A stretch of 64,000 nt of DNA, taken from the NCBI GenBank assembly GCA_029265815.1, contig JAJUGU010000002.1, forward strand, positions 146,061 through 210,060, in the 5' to 3' direction. Below, one piece after another: positions 37,931 to 46,758 of the stretch. How positions within the stretch are numbered: position 1 is the first letter of the stretch; every line of letters starts with the position of its first letter. The notes beneath the pieces were generated by a model, which was given only the letters and a program-made list of their open reading frames with translations, did no database searches and was not told where the DNA came from. The translations under genes were made by a program, and so were the position numbers. The DNA comes from Anaerolineaceae bacterium (GTDB taxonomy: Bacteria > Chloroflexota > Anaerolineae > Anaerolineales > Anaerolineaceae).

Positions 37931-39799
37931 TTATTTCCTCGCGCCTTCGATTATCTCTGCCGCATAGTCATATCGCTGAAAGGCTGGCATCAGGTAAATA
38001 CCCTGAACAGACGACTTGATCTGCTGGATCAGATCAATGGTTAAGTTGATTCCCACGCGCGCACCTTGATCACCGCTTTTGTTCATCAGGTCGCGGGTAG
38101 CCTGGGGGATCTCGATGCCGGGTACTTCGGATTGCAGGAACGCAGCGTGACGGGCACTGGCGAGCGGGAGCAAGCCAACGATCAGCGGGATGTTCAGCTT
38201 GCCGTTCTCAAGTTCATAGGTTCTGAGAAAATCGGAAACGAGATGAGCATCGTAAATCGGCTGGGTGAGGATGAAATCTGCGCCTGCTTTCAACTTTCGT
38301 TTCAGGTTCTTGATTTCATCAGCGATGTTCGCAGGCCGAAGATTGAGCGCGCAGCCAACGAAAAAACTGGTGGGCTGCCCAATATCACTGCCAGAATGAT
38401 CGAGACCCAGGTTAAGCCCCTGCTTGATGAGTTTAATTAATCCCGAAGGCACCAGGTCATAATTATCCATGGCATCGGGATATTCGCCAATGGAGGTGGG
38501 GTCGCCCATCACCACAAAAACGTTTCTGACGTTCAGAGCGTGTGCTGCCAGCAGGTCGCCCTGCACCCGCAGCACGTTCCTTCCGCGAGTTGGAAAATGC
38601 AGCACGGTATCAATGCCCACTTTTTGCTGAATCAAGCTGCATACCGCCCACGGACTCATGCGCATGCGCGCCATCGGGCTATCGGCGACATCAATCACAT
38701 CAGCCCCGGAATCGGCGAGCAAACTGGCACCGGCCAGGATCTTTTGTGTGGCCAACCCGCGTGGAGGGTCCATCTCAACCGCGATCACGAATCTGCCATC
38801 CTGCAGCTTTTGAGCAAGCGGGGTTGGCGGTAGTGCTTCGGGTTTGATGTCTTTTGTTTCTAATTGGATTGTGCTTTGTTCCACTTTTTCTCTTTCGAGG
38901 GTAGAAATATTGATCAGGGCGCGAGACATTGCAGCAATGTGGACCGGGGTGGTGCCGCAGCAGCCGCCAATGATACTGGCGCCTGCCTGCCAGAAGGTGG
39001 GCGCGTAGCCGCCGAAATATTCCGGGATTGCCGGGTACATGATGCGACCCTCCACCTGTTCTGGCCAGCCGGCGTTTGGCATAACGGAATAATGGGCATC
39101 TGGAAGAGCTCGGCGCATCTGCCGCAGGATATTCAGCACCTGGTTTGGCCCGCCAGAGCAGTTGACGCCAATGATATCGGCTCCTGCTTCTTTAAGGCGG
39201 CGAGCGACCCTGGCGGGAGGGTCGCCTAACAGAGTGCGGTTGTCGCGGGTGTAGGTCATCGAAGCAATGACCGGCAAATCTGGGGCGACCTGTTTCGAAG
39301 CAGATACTGCCTCGACGATTTCATATAGATCTGCCATAGTTTCGATAATGATCAAATCCACACCAGTTTTTGTGAGCTCTGAAATTTGTTGCGCAAAAGC
39401 CTCGCGGGCTTCGGCTAACTGCACTCGGCCAAAAGGAGCCAGACGCACCCCCAATGGACCCACATCACCAGCGATCAACACTTTTCTACCTGAGCTTTCA
39501 ACCGCATGACGGGCAATTGCCACACCTGCTTTATTAATCTCGGCGAGCTTGTTTTTTTCTCCATGCCGGGCAAGTTTAAAACTGTTTGCGCCAAAAGTAT
39601 TGGTTTGAATGATATCAGAGCCCGCTTCGATATAGTCGCGGTGTATGCTTTCGATCACATCTGGATTTGTCAGGTTCAGGCTGTCGTAACTCTCACTGCC
39701 GATGGTAATGCGTTGATGCAAAACAGTACCCATTGCCCCATCAGAGAGGAGCACACGTTTCTTTTCGAGCAGACTTAACAGGTCGTTAATCGAGGTCAT
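37931..39799 (-). CDS. metF: Bifunctional homocysteine S-methyltransferase / methylenetetrahydrofolate reductase
   Basis: A 622-residue fusion. Residues 1-300 are a homocysteine methyltransferase barrel: LLSDGAMGTVLHQR, GVNCSGGP and IIGGCCGTTPVH supply the three zinc cysteines. Residues about 325-620 are a MetF domain (FVIAVEMDPPRG, FVVMGDPTS, FILTQPIYDAHLVSDF) that reduces 5,10-methylene-THF to 5-methyl-THF with FAD. The layout matches Bacillus YitJ. It follows metH by 9 bp, so both are under the SAM-I riboswitch. One role is to make the methyl-THF that MetH uses; the N-terminal barrel may use another methyl donor or help MetF. Confidence 0.93.
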   Translation of the reverse strand: MTSINDLLSLLEKKRVLLSDGAMGTVLHQRITIGSESYDSLNLTNPDVIESIHRDYIEAGSDIIQTNTFGANSFKLARHGEKNKLAEINKAGVAIARHAVESSGRKVLIAGDVGPLGVRLAPFGRVQLAEAREAFAQQISELTKTGVDLIIIETMADLYEIVEAVSASKQVAPDLPVIASMTYTRDNRTLLGDPPARVARRLKEAGADIIGVNCSGGPNQVLNILRQMRRALPDAHYSVMPNAGWPEQVEGRIMYPAIPEYFGGYAPTFWQAGASIIGGCCGTTPVHIAAMSRALINISTLEREKVEQSTIQLETKDIKPEALPPTPLAQKLQDGRFVIAVEMDPPRGLATQKILAGASLLADSGADVIDVADSPMARMRMSPWAVCSLIQQKVGIDTVLHFPTRGRNVLRVQGDLLAAHALNVRNVFVVMGDPTSIGEYPDAMDNYDLVPSGLIKLIKQGLNLGLDHSGSDIGQPTSFFVGCALNLRPANIADEIKNLKRKLKAGADFILTQPIYDAHLVSDFLRTYELENGKLNIPLIVGLLPLASARHAAFLQSEVPGIEIPQATRDLMNKSGDQGARVGINLTIDLIQQIKSSVQGIYLMPAFQRYDYAAEIIEGARK

Positions 39800-39808
39800 T
39801 TATGGCTC

Positions 39809-42800
39809 TTACTTCATTAATTGTTCGACTCGCGTCTCACCCGTGTTGTAATATTTGGCTTCAGGGTGGTGCAGAACGATCGCAGCGGTGGATTGTTCAG
39901 GCACGAGCTGGAAGGCAGCAGTGAGGCTCATTCCCAGTTCTTTTTCTGCGGGCAGCAGGTCGAACACACGTCGGTGATCAACCAGGTCAGGGATCGCAGG
40001 GTACCCCCAGGAGTAGCGCTTTCCCTGGCCATCGCCAAGCCCCAGTTCACGGCGAATATGGCGGTGGAGATACTCGGCAGCTGCTTCTGCTGTTTGTACA
40101 GCCAAGCCGTGAGTAAAATACGCTTCGGTGTAATTACTGGCGGCCTGCAGCTGATCAAACCGGTCAGTGGCTTTTTGCCCGACGGTGACCACCTGAAAAG
40201 CAGCAACATCCATGATCCCCGAATCGACCGATGCAAAATAATCAGCCAGGCAAAGAAATTCGCCGGATGACTGGCGTGGAAAATGGAAGCGGGTTAATTC
40301 TTTTGGTGAACCCTGGTCTATTGAGGAGGGGTCAAAGATGATCAGGTCGTCGCCATCCGACTGGGCTGGCCAGTAACCGTATACCCCCTGAGGATTCAAC
40401 CAGCGTTCCTCGATTGCCTGCTTGCGCATGGCTGCCAATCGGATTTCAAATTCTCGGCTGAGCTTTTCCCACTCTTTGCCGTGGGCGTTCTTCGCCCCCC
40501 ATGAAAGCCGGAAGAGTTCATTTTTTGCCAGGTGTTCGAAAACAATTTCGAGGGGCATGCTGCGAACCACACGGGCTCCCCAGGAGGGAACCTGTGGAAT
40601 TTTTTCTGCAGGTTTGATCGCTGAGCGCCGCAGCGTTTTGCTGTCGTCTCCTTTGCCCTGATTCATTGAAAATTCAAACTCGGACTCTTTTACGATGCGG
40701 GATTTTATTTCTGCACGGGTTTCTTCTTGCGCGAGAGCGTCCATTGTCGCGAGCCCCTCGAAGGCATCCTTGCAGTAATAAACACCCGGGACATATATTG
40801 AGCCGTCTTCCGTACGCAGAATCCGCCGGCCAAAGCGCTGATTGATGGCGGCGCCGCCAATCAAGACCGGGATTTCCAATCCACGGCGCTTGAGTTCATT
40901 TACAATCAGCGGCATTTGCTTGCTGGTGCTCACCAGCAATGCACTTAACCCAATGGCGTCAGCTTTCTCTTCAATCGCCTTTGAGATGATCGTTTCTGCT
41001 GGCACCTGTTTTCCGAGGTCAATCACGGTGTATCCGTTGTTGGAAAGGATGGTTTTCACCAGGTTTTTCCCAATGTCATGAACATCGCCGTATACGGTAG
41101 CCAGCACTAGCTTCCCTTTGCTGACGCCTTCTTTGCGTTCGAGAAAATTCTCAAGGTATGAGACTGATTTTTTCATCACTTCGGCGGATTGGAGCACAAA
41201 AGGTAGTATTAATTCGCCGCTACCGAATTTGTCGCCCACTTCTTTCATTGCAGGCAGTAATACTCGATTGAGAATTTGAACAGCCCGATCGCTGCGTGTG
41301 CTGCCCAGGGTCGACTCTTCGAGCAGCATATCTATATCAGATTCCAGACCTTCTTTGTAGCGGTGGATGATCTTCCACTGCAGACGCGCATCGGGCTTAA
41401 GCTGCCGCAGCTCCTCTTCCTGTGCGCTCTTGCGTACCTCTCCGGGGACGGCAGCCTGAAAATGCTCGATTAATCTGGGCAGTGCATCAGCCCGGCGATT
41501 GAAGATCAGATCTTCAGCGAGTTCTTTTTCTTCTGCGGAAATATCTGCGTAAGGGGTGATCGCAGCAGGATTGACAATTGCCATATCCAACCCGGCCTGC
41601 ACCGCGTGATGCAGCATGATGCTATTGATGATTCCACGTGCGTTAGGGGCCAGACCAAAAGAAACGTTGCTCACACCAAGAGAGGTAAGCACGCCAGGCA
41701 AGGTTTCTTTGATCAGGCGGATTCCGTTGAGTGTTTCGACAGCAGAATTCAAGAATTCATCTGACCCTGTTGCCAGGGTAAAAGTAAGATCATCAAAAAC
41801 CAGGTCTTGAGGGGAAAGCCTGTGTTCGTTAACTGCAATATTGTAAATGCGTTTAGAGACTTCAAGTTTACGCTCTGCCGTCCTGGCCATGCCCTTTTCA
41901 TCAATGGTGAGCACAATGACGGCTGCGTTGTACTTTCGTGCCAGAGAAAAGATGCGGTCTGCTTTCTCACGCCCGCCTTCAAGATGAGTCGAGTTAATCA
42001 AGCAGCGTCCGGGTGCGGTCTTAAGCGCGGTTTCGAGCACCTCGATCTCGGTGGTGTCGATGACCAGTGGCAGGTTGATGACCGGTGCAATGGTCTTAAT
42101 CAGGCGGCGCATCGTTTCAGCTTCGTCAGCACGTTCAGTTAGGGCCACACACAAATCGAGCCCGTGGGCGCCGTTTTCTACCTGTTGTTGTGCAAGTGTA
42201 AGGATGGCATCAAAATCGTTATCCAGCACCATTTTTTTGAAGTTGCGGCTTCCTTGGGTATTAAGCCTTTCAGCAATGAAAAATGGACGGGGTTCCTGCA
42301 ACATGGGCTGAGTGTGAATTGCTGAAGCGAGCTGGGGGATTTCTTCAATCTGACGATTGACCGGTTTCAGCTTCGAGACCTTCTCGACGAGGGCTTTGAG
42401 GTGTGCGGGGGTTGTTCCACAGCAGCCGCCGACCACGTTTATTCCGTTCTTCGCAGCAAATTCAAACAATGTTTCTGCAAATGGTTCCGGCTCCAGCGGG
42501 TATACGGCTTGACCATCGACATTTAAAGGCAAACCGGCATTGGGAATACAGGATACCGGGATTGGGCTGTTCTCTCCAAGGTACCGGACTGGTTCGCGCA
42601 TGAAATCAGGTCCGGTTGAGCAATTCAATCCAATTACATCAATGGGCATTCCGTCAAGAATCGATAACACCGCGGTGATATCTGTGCCAAGCAGCATGCG
42701 TCCGGTGGTATCCAGAGTGACCTGGGCTTGAATGGGCAGTCGTTTTCCGGTTTCAACAAAGGCGGCTTCGATGCCCAGGATGGCAGCTTTTACTTCGAGA

Positions 42801-43324
42801 ATATCTTGCGAGGTCTCAATGAGCAGCAGGTCCACTCCGCCAGCAATTAATGCAGATGCCTGCTCACGGAAAAGATCTACCAGCTCATCGAAAGTAATAT
42901 TCGATAACTCAGGGTCATTCATTGAGGGAAGCTTGCCTGAAGGACCCATTGACCCGGCAACGAATCTGGGCTGATCTGAGGTAGCGTATTCATCGGCTAA
43001 ACGGCGGGCCAGTCTTGCTGCCGCCAGATTGATTTTTGTCACCTGGTCGGCGAGGCCGTATTCACCCAGGGTCAAGCGATTGGAGCGGAACGTGCAGGTT
43101 TCGATGACATCTACGCCTGCCTCGAGGTAAGAGCGGTGGACTTTTTCAACGGCTAACGGGTAGGAAATCACGAGGTAATCGTTGCATCCAAAAGTCTTCT
43201 CGCCGCCAAATTGTTCGACGGTCAGATTTTGTTTCTGAAGGCTGGTGCCCATGGCGCCGTCGAAAACGACGATTTTCTTCTTGAGTGCATCCAGATATTT
43301 GCGGTTAGTGTATTCGCGCTCCAT
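39809..43324 (-). CDS. metH: Cobalamin-dependent methionine synthase
   Basis: MetH moves the methyl group of 5-methyl-THF to homocysteine through methylcobalamin. All four modules are present in 1171 residues. The homocysteine barrel is at 1-330 with zinc ligands C235, C301 and C302. The methyl-THF domain (about 345-630) starts FFIAERLNTQGSRNFKK. The cobalamin cap and Rossmann part (about 640-880) have base-off ligand H749 in DVHDIG and IGLSALLVST. The SAM-dependent reactivation domain (about 920-1171) ends with RYSWGYPAIPDLVDH. Because reactivation is built in, no separate activase is needed. SAM controls the gene by the upstream riboswitch. Confidence 0.97.
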   Translation of the reverse strand: MEREYTNRKYLDALKKKIVVFDGAMGTSLQKQNLTVEQFGGEKTFGCNDYLVISYPLAVEKVHRSYLEAGVDVIETCTFRSNRLTLGEYGLADQVTKINLAAARLARRLADEYATSDQPRFVAGSMGPSGKLPSMNDPELSNITFDELVDLFREQASALIAGGVDLLLIETSQDILEVKAAILGIEAAFVETGKRLPIQAQVTLDTTGRMLLGTDITAVLSILDGMPIDVIGLNCSTGPDFMREPVRYLGENSPIPVSCIPNAGLPLNVDGQAVYPLEPEPFAETLFEFAAKNGINVVGGCCGTTPAHLKALVEKVSKLKPVNRQIEEIPQLASAIHTQPMLQEPRPFFIAERLNTQGSRNFKKMVLDNDFDAILTLAQQQVENGAHGLDLCVALTERADEAETMRRLIKTIAPVINLPLVIDTTEIEVLETALKTAPGRCLINSTHLEGGREKADRIFSLARKYNAAVIVLTIDEKGMARTAERKLEVSKRIYNIAVNEHRLSPQDLVFDDLTFTLATGSDEFLNSAVETLNGIRLIKETLPGVLTSLGVSNVSFGLAPNARGIINSIMLHHAVQAGLDMAIVNPAAITPYADISAEEKELAEDLIFNRRADALPRLIEHFQAAVPGEVRKSAQEEELRQLKPDARLQWKIIHRYKEGLESDIDMLLEESTLGSTRSDRAVQILNRVLLPAMKEVGDKFGSGELILPFVLQSAEVMKKSVSYLENFLERKEGVSKGKLVLATVYGDVHDIGKNLVKTILSNNGYTVIDLGKQVPAETIISKAIEEKADAIGLSALLVSTSKQMPLIVNELKRRGLEIPVLIGGAAINQRFGRRILRTEDGSIYVPGVYYCKDAFEGLATMDALAQEETRAEIKSRIVKESEFEFSMNQGKGDDSKTLRRSAIKPAEKIPQVPSWGARVVRSMPLEIVFEHLAKNELFRLSWGAKNAHGKEWEKLSREFEIRLAAMRKQAIEERWLNPQGVYGYWPAQSDGDDLIIFDPSSIDQGSPKELTRFHFPRQSSGEFLCLADYFASVDSGIMDVAAFQVVTVGQKATDRFDQLQAASNYTEAYFTHGLAVQTAEAAAEYLHRHIRRELGLGDGQGKRYSWGYPAIPDLVDHRRVFDLLPAEKELGMSLTAAFQLVPEQSTAAIVLHHPEAKYYNTGETRVEQLMK

Positions 43325-43358
43325 GCTTCTCTCCGATGGCCTAATGGTTAGCCGTTAT

Positions 43359-43385
43359 AAAAAAGACCTCTCCATAGAGAGAGGT
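43359..43385 (-). terminator. Expression-platform terminator of the SAM-I riboswitch
   Basis: Minus-strand stem ACCTCTC / GAGAGGT (arms 43385-43379 and 43372-43366) followed by CTTTTTT. Its 5' arm (CTCTCTCT) can instead pair with the GATGAGAGAG that closes the aptamer, which would form an antiterminator. Confidence 0.9.
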
Positions 43386-43404
43386 ATGAATTCATGCGTT
43401 CTCT

Positions 43405-43500
43405 CTCATCTTTCAGAATCCCTTCTGCCGGATTTGGCACCAAGGAATACCATGGTTGCCGAGGTTTCATCAGGCCGGTCCTTCCGCCTCTCTTGATGAG
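43405..43500 (-). promoter_or_regulatory. SAM-I (S-box) riboswitch controlling metH-metF
   Basis: On the minus strand the leader has the S-box core: P1 CTCATC (43500-43495) closing with GATGAG (43410-43405), then AGAGAGGCGGAAGGACCGGC, CTGATGAAACCTCGGCAACC, the P3 arm, and a late GATTCTGAAAGATGAG. These are the strongly conserved S-box positions. The terminator downstream implies that SAM binding turns metH-metF off by early termination. Confidence 0.95.
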
Positions 43501-43527
43501 CCGGGTTAAATACCCGTCAATTGGGTG

Positions 43528-43533
43528 ATTTTA
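43528..43533 (-). promoter_or_regulatory. Extended -10 promoter for the SAM riboswitch leader
   Basis: TGGTAAAAT on the minus strand (TG at -1/-2 before TAAAAT) lies just upstream of the aptamer. No good -35 box is visible, as is common for extended -10 promoters. Confidence 0.45.
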
Positions 43534-43642
43534 CCATGAAAGAAGTGGATTTAAAATGTCCAGATTAGGCAGTCAGAAGGGCTGGCATGATTGTTTTTTA
43601 ATGGAAAGGCTGCAGACTCAACACAATCATCTTTCATCAAGT

Positions 43643-43651
43643 TGATATAAT
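43643..43651 (+). promoter_or_regulatory. Extended -10 promoter for the selA operon
   Basis: TGATATAAT at 43643-43651 combines a perfect -10 hexamer with the TGn extension. It lies about 45 bp before the first gene. Confidence 0.55.
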
Positions 43652-43699
43652 AAGATATTGATCTTTTGATGGTTGATCTCTTGTGTACAGGAACACAAC

Positions 43700-44116
43700 G
43701 TGAACAGTGACCTAAACGAACTTCGAAAACAGCTTCCTCCTTTCAGATCGATCCTGACCACCGGCATCATTCTGACTGTCATCGGGTTGGCAGGGTTAGT
43801 CATCGTTATTTTCTTCACGCTTCCCATGCTTGGGCCGCGCTGGTTGTTGTTCTTCTTGGTTACGCTGCTGTTCAGTGGTCTGGCGCTGCCGGTTGTTTAT
43901 TATTTCAATCTAAGGTTTCCCTCCAGGCCGGTTGCCAGCAATACTGTGCTGGTGCGCGAAGCGCTGTGGCTGGGGGTGTATTTTGATTTGATCTTATGGC
44001 TGCAATTTGGTAAGGTGTTGAACTTCGCTCTTGCTGTTTTTATTTTCTTTGGGCTTGCCGCCATTGAATTGTTGATTCGCTTGGCAGAGCGAAATCGCTT
44101 CAACGCACAACGGTAG
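43700..44116 (+). CDS. Small hypothetical membrane protein
   Basis: Not assigned to a family. About 138 residues starting at GTG (43700), with AGGA 7 nt upstream; a TTG start at 43673 is possible but has no ribosome site. A cytoplasmic N-terminus (NSDLNELRKQLPPFRS) is followed by four hydrophobic helices and a basic end (RLAERNRFNAQR). It lies 5 bp before selA and is surely in the same transcript, but nothing ties it to selenium use. Confidence 0.7.
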   Translation: MNSDLNELRKQLPPFRSILTTGIILTVIGLAGLVIVIFFTLPMLGPRWLLFFLVTLLFSGLALPVVYYFNLRFPSRPVASNTVLVREALWLGVYFDLILWLQFGKVLNFALAVFIFFGLAAIELLIRLAERNRFNAQR

Positions 44117-44121
44117 ATTCC

Positions 44122-45483
44122 ATGACCAACCTGAGCCGCATCCCATCAGTTGATCGTCTGCTGCGTCACGCGAATGCTTCTCAGTTGATTGATCAGTTCG
44201 GGCGTGGAATGGTTACGGATACCATTCGTGAGGTATTGGAGCAGCTGCGCCAGAGAGGGATGGCAAACGGGCGTTTGCCTGAAATCGAAGAAATCTTGAC
44301 CACTGTAAACACAATACTCGAATCAAGCGCAAGCGATACACTTATACCAGTAATCAATGCCACTGGTGTCATCCTTCATACCAATCTTGGGCGCGCTCTC
44401 CTTTGCACGGATGCTCTTGAGGCAGTAGAACGCGTTTCCCGGTCATATTCAACGCTCGAGTACGATCTGGAGAAGGGTGAACGGGGGTCGCGTTCAGAGC
44501 ACGCTGCGGCATTGCTGTGTCAGCTGACTGGTGCTGAGGATGCTTTCGTTGTCAATAACAATGCCGGCGCAGTTCTGTTATGCCTTTCAGCGCTGGCATC
44601 GCGGCGCAGAGTAGTTATCTCGCGGCCGCAGCTAGTGGAGATCGGCGGCGGGTTCCGGATTCCGGATGTGATGAAACAATCTGGTGCCCGGTTGGTTGAA
44701 GTTGGCACAACGAACCGCGTACATATTGAGGATTATGCTGCTGCTATTCAGGATGGTGCTGCTCTGGTGATGAGAGCGCACTCTTCGAATTTTAGACTGG
44801 TGGGATTCACCTCTCAACCTACACTGCAAGAAATCATCGAACTTTCTCATCGTTTTGGCTTACCGGTACTAGATGATCTGGGTTCTGGCGCACTTTTAGA
44901 TACTGAAAAATATGGTTTAGCACATGAACCCATGGTTCAGGAATCGATTCGGGCAGGGGCTGATCTGGTTTGTTTTTCTGGAGATAAACTCCTGGGCGGT
45001 CCACAGGCAGGAATCATTCTTGGAAAACGAGAGTTGATAAAGAAAATCCGTCGACACCCTTTGGCGCGTGCCTTGAGGATTGATAAAATGAGTCTGGCAG
45101 CACTGACTGCCACGCTGCGTCACTATTTGAAAGGTGATGTTGAAGCGGTAATTCCTGTCTGGCGTATGATTGCTGCGTCTCCAGATCGTTTAAAACAGCG
45201 TGCCGACGCCTGGCGTTCAGCGATCGGCAGCGGCGAGGTCATCGAAGAGAATTCGACGGTTGGCGGTGGAAGTCTACCTGAAGAGACTTTGCCTACCTAT
45301 GTTCTGGCTTTGGAGATGAGACACGTTACCGAATTTGCAGCCAATTTAAGGCGGGCGCGGCCACCTCTGTTATGCAGAGTGCAAAGCGGTAGAGCATTGT
45401 TTGACCCGCGCACGGTTTTAGATGAAGAAGATCAAAAGTTGATCGATATCCTTAAAATAAACCTATCAAGGAGCAAATCATGA
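44122..45483 (+). CDS. selA: L-seryl-tRNA(Sec) selenium transferase
   Basis: SelA is a PLP enzyme that turns Ser-tRNA(Sec) into Sec-tRNA(Sec) with selenophosphate. The 453 residues match the full family: the N-terminal tRNA-contacting helix (IPSVDRLL), INATGVILHTNLGRALL (78-94), FVVNNNAGAVLLCLSAL, VEIGGGFRIPDVMKQSGA, and the PLP lysine K289 in FSGDKLLGGPQAG. No selB, selD or tRNA-Sec is seen in the window, so a working selenocysteine system must rely on genes elsewhere. The M24 peptidase gene starts inside its stop codon (ATGA overlap of 4 nt), so the two are coupled. Confidence 0.94.
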   Translation: MTNLSRIPSVDRLLRHANASQLIDQFGRGMVTDTIREVLEQLRQRGMANGRLPEIEEILTTVNTILESSASDTLIPVINATGVILHTNLGRALLCTDALEAVERVSRSYSTLEYDLEKGERGSRSEHAAALLCQLTGAEDAFVVNNNAGAVLLCLSALASRRRVVISRPQLVEIGGGFRIPDVMKQSGARLVEVGTTNRVHIEDYAAAIQDGAALVMRAHSSNFRLVGFTSQPTLQEIIELSHRFGLPVLDDLGSGALLDTEKYGLAHEPMVQESIRAGADLVCFSGDKLLGGPQAGIILGKRELIKKIRRHPLARALRIDKMSLAALTATLRHYLKGDVEAVIPVWRMIAASPDRLKQRADAWRSAIGSGEVIEENSTVGGGSLPEETLPTYVLALEMRHVTEFAANLRRARPPLLCRVQSGRALFDPRTVLDEEDQKLIDILKINLSRSKS

Positions 45484-46715
45484 AAGCCGATCTAGATAAT
45501 TTAATGAAAAAATATGGTGTGGATGTAATATTGGTGACCGGTTCAGCCCAGCATAACCCGGCGATGATTTATTTTGTGGGCACAGCCCATGTTTCTGAGG
45601 CAATACTGATCAAAAAGCGCGGAAGTGCTCCCGTTCTCTTCCACTACCCGATGGAGCGCGATGAAGCGGCAAAATCAGGACTCGAACTTGTCAGCTTTTC
45701 AAAGTATCCAATGACCGAACTGGTAAAAGAGGCTGGCGGGAATTATAGTGAAGCGTACATTTTGAGAACTAGGAAAATGCTTGAAGATCTCGGGATTACT
45801 TCAGGGTGTGTTGCAATATATGGCAAAGATGATGTTGGCCCGTTCTATACCATGATCGATCGGTTAAAAGAAATGCTGCCCAATTTGAAATTCCAGGGCT
45901 TTATTCGTGATGAGATCATGATGCAGGCGATGATGACCAAGGAAGACAATGAACTCGACCGCATTCGTGAAATGGGCAGGATCACCACTGCAGTTGTGGG
46001 TAAAACTGCCGATTACCTTACCAGTCAAAAGACGAAGAAAGGTGTGCTGGTGCACAAAGACGGCTCACCGGTCACGATTGGAGAAGTGAAAAATCTGATC
46101 AACCTCTGGCTGGCGGAACGTGGAGTGGAAAATCCTGAAGGTACCATTTTTGCCATCGGACGTGACGCTGCAATTCCTCACTCAGTTGGCACACCTTCTG
46201 ATCCCTTATGTCTGGGACAAACCATCGTGTATGATATTTACCCCTGTGAAGCCGGGGGCGGTTATTTCTATGATTTCACCCGCACCTGGTCTCTGGGGTT
46301 TGCCACAGATGAGGTTCAACAATTGTATGACAATGTAAAAACTGTCTATGAAACACTTTATCGTGAATTAAAACTTAACGCTCCATTTAGCGTCTACCAG
46401 GAGCGCACATGTGAACTATTTGAAGGAATGGGGCATCCAACAATTAAGACCAACCCTGCCACTGAAATCGGTTATGTTCACAGCCTTGGGCACGGCGTGG
46501 GATTGCGTGTACACGAAAAGCCATTTGCCACGACTGTCAACCCTTCACCAAACGATATTCTCGCACCAGGAGCAGTGTTTACTCTCGAACCCGGTTTATA
46601 TTATCCGGAACGCGGAATGGGAGTGCGGATTGAAGATACCGTGTGCGTCACCGCTGATGGCAAATTCGAGATTATGGCTGATTATCCTAAAGACCTTGTT
46701 TTGCCCATGAAATGA
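45480..46715 (+). CDS. M24 family Xaa-Pro aminopeptidase-like peptidase
   Basis: A 411-residue pita-bread-fold peptidase. The N-terminal creatinase-like domain is followed by the catalytic domain with all five metal ligands: IVYDIYPCEAGGGYFYDFTRT (two Asp), HSLGHGVGLRVHE (His), FTLEPGLY (Glu) and VRIEDTVCV (Glu). Members remove N-terminal residues before proline or hydrolyse dipeptides. A broad-specificity peptidase is likely. It is coupled to selA by a 4-nt overlap. Confidence 0.9.
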   Translation: MKADLDNLMKKYGVDVILVTGSAQHNPAMIYFVGTAHVSEAILIKKRGSAPVLFHYPMERDEAAKSGLELVSFSKYPMTELVKEAGGNYSEAYILRTRKMLEDLGITSGCVAIYGKDDVGPFYTMIDRLKEMLPNLKFQGFIRDEIMMQAMMTKEDNELDRIREMGRITTAVVGKTADYLTSQKTKKGVLVHKDGSPVTIGEVKNLINLWLAERGVENPEGTIFAIGRDAAIPHSVGTPSDPLCLGQTIVYDIYPCEAGGGYFYDFTRTWSLGFATDEVQQLYDNVKTVYETLYRELKLNAPFSVYQERTCELFEGMGHPTIKTNPATEIGYVHSLGHGVGLRVHEKPFATTVNPSPNDILAPGAVFTLEPGLYYPERGMGVRIEDTVCVTADGKFEIMADYPKDLVLPMK

Positions 46716-46758
46716 TGTTCAGTAACTGGTAATATTGGAATCATGTAAGGAAATGAAT

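Noticed and set aside
39821..40270. A 149-residue open frame on the plus strand.
   Set aside because: It lies fully antisense inside metH, which has complete domain matches; this is a shadow of biased codon use.
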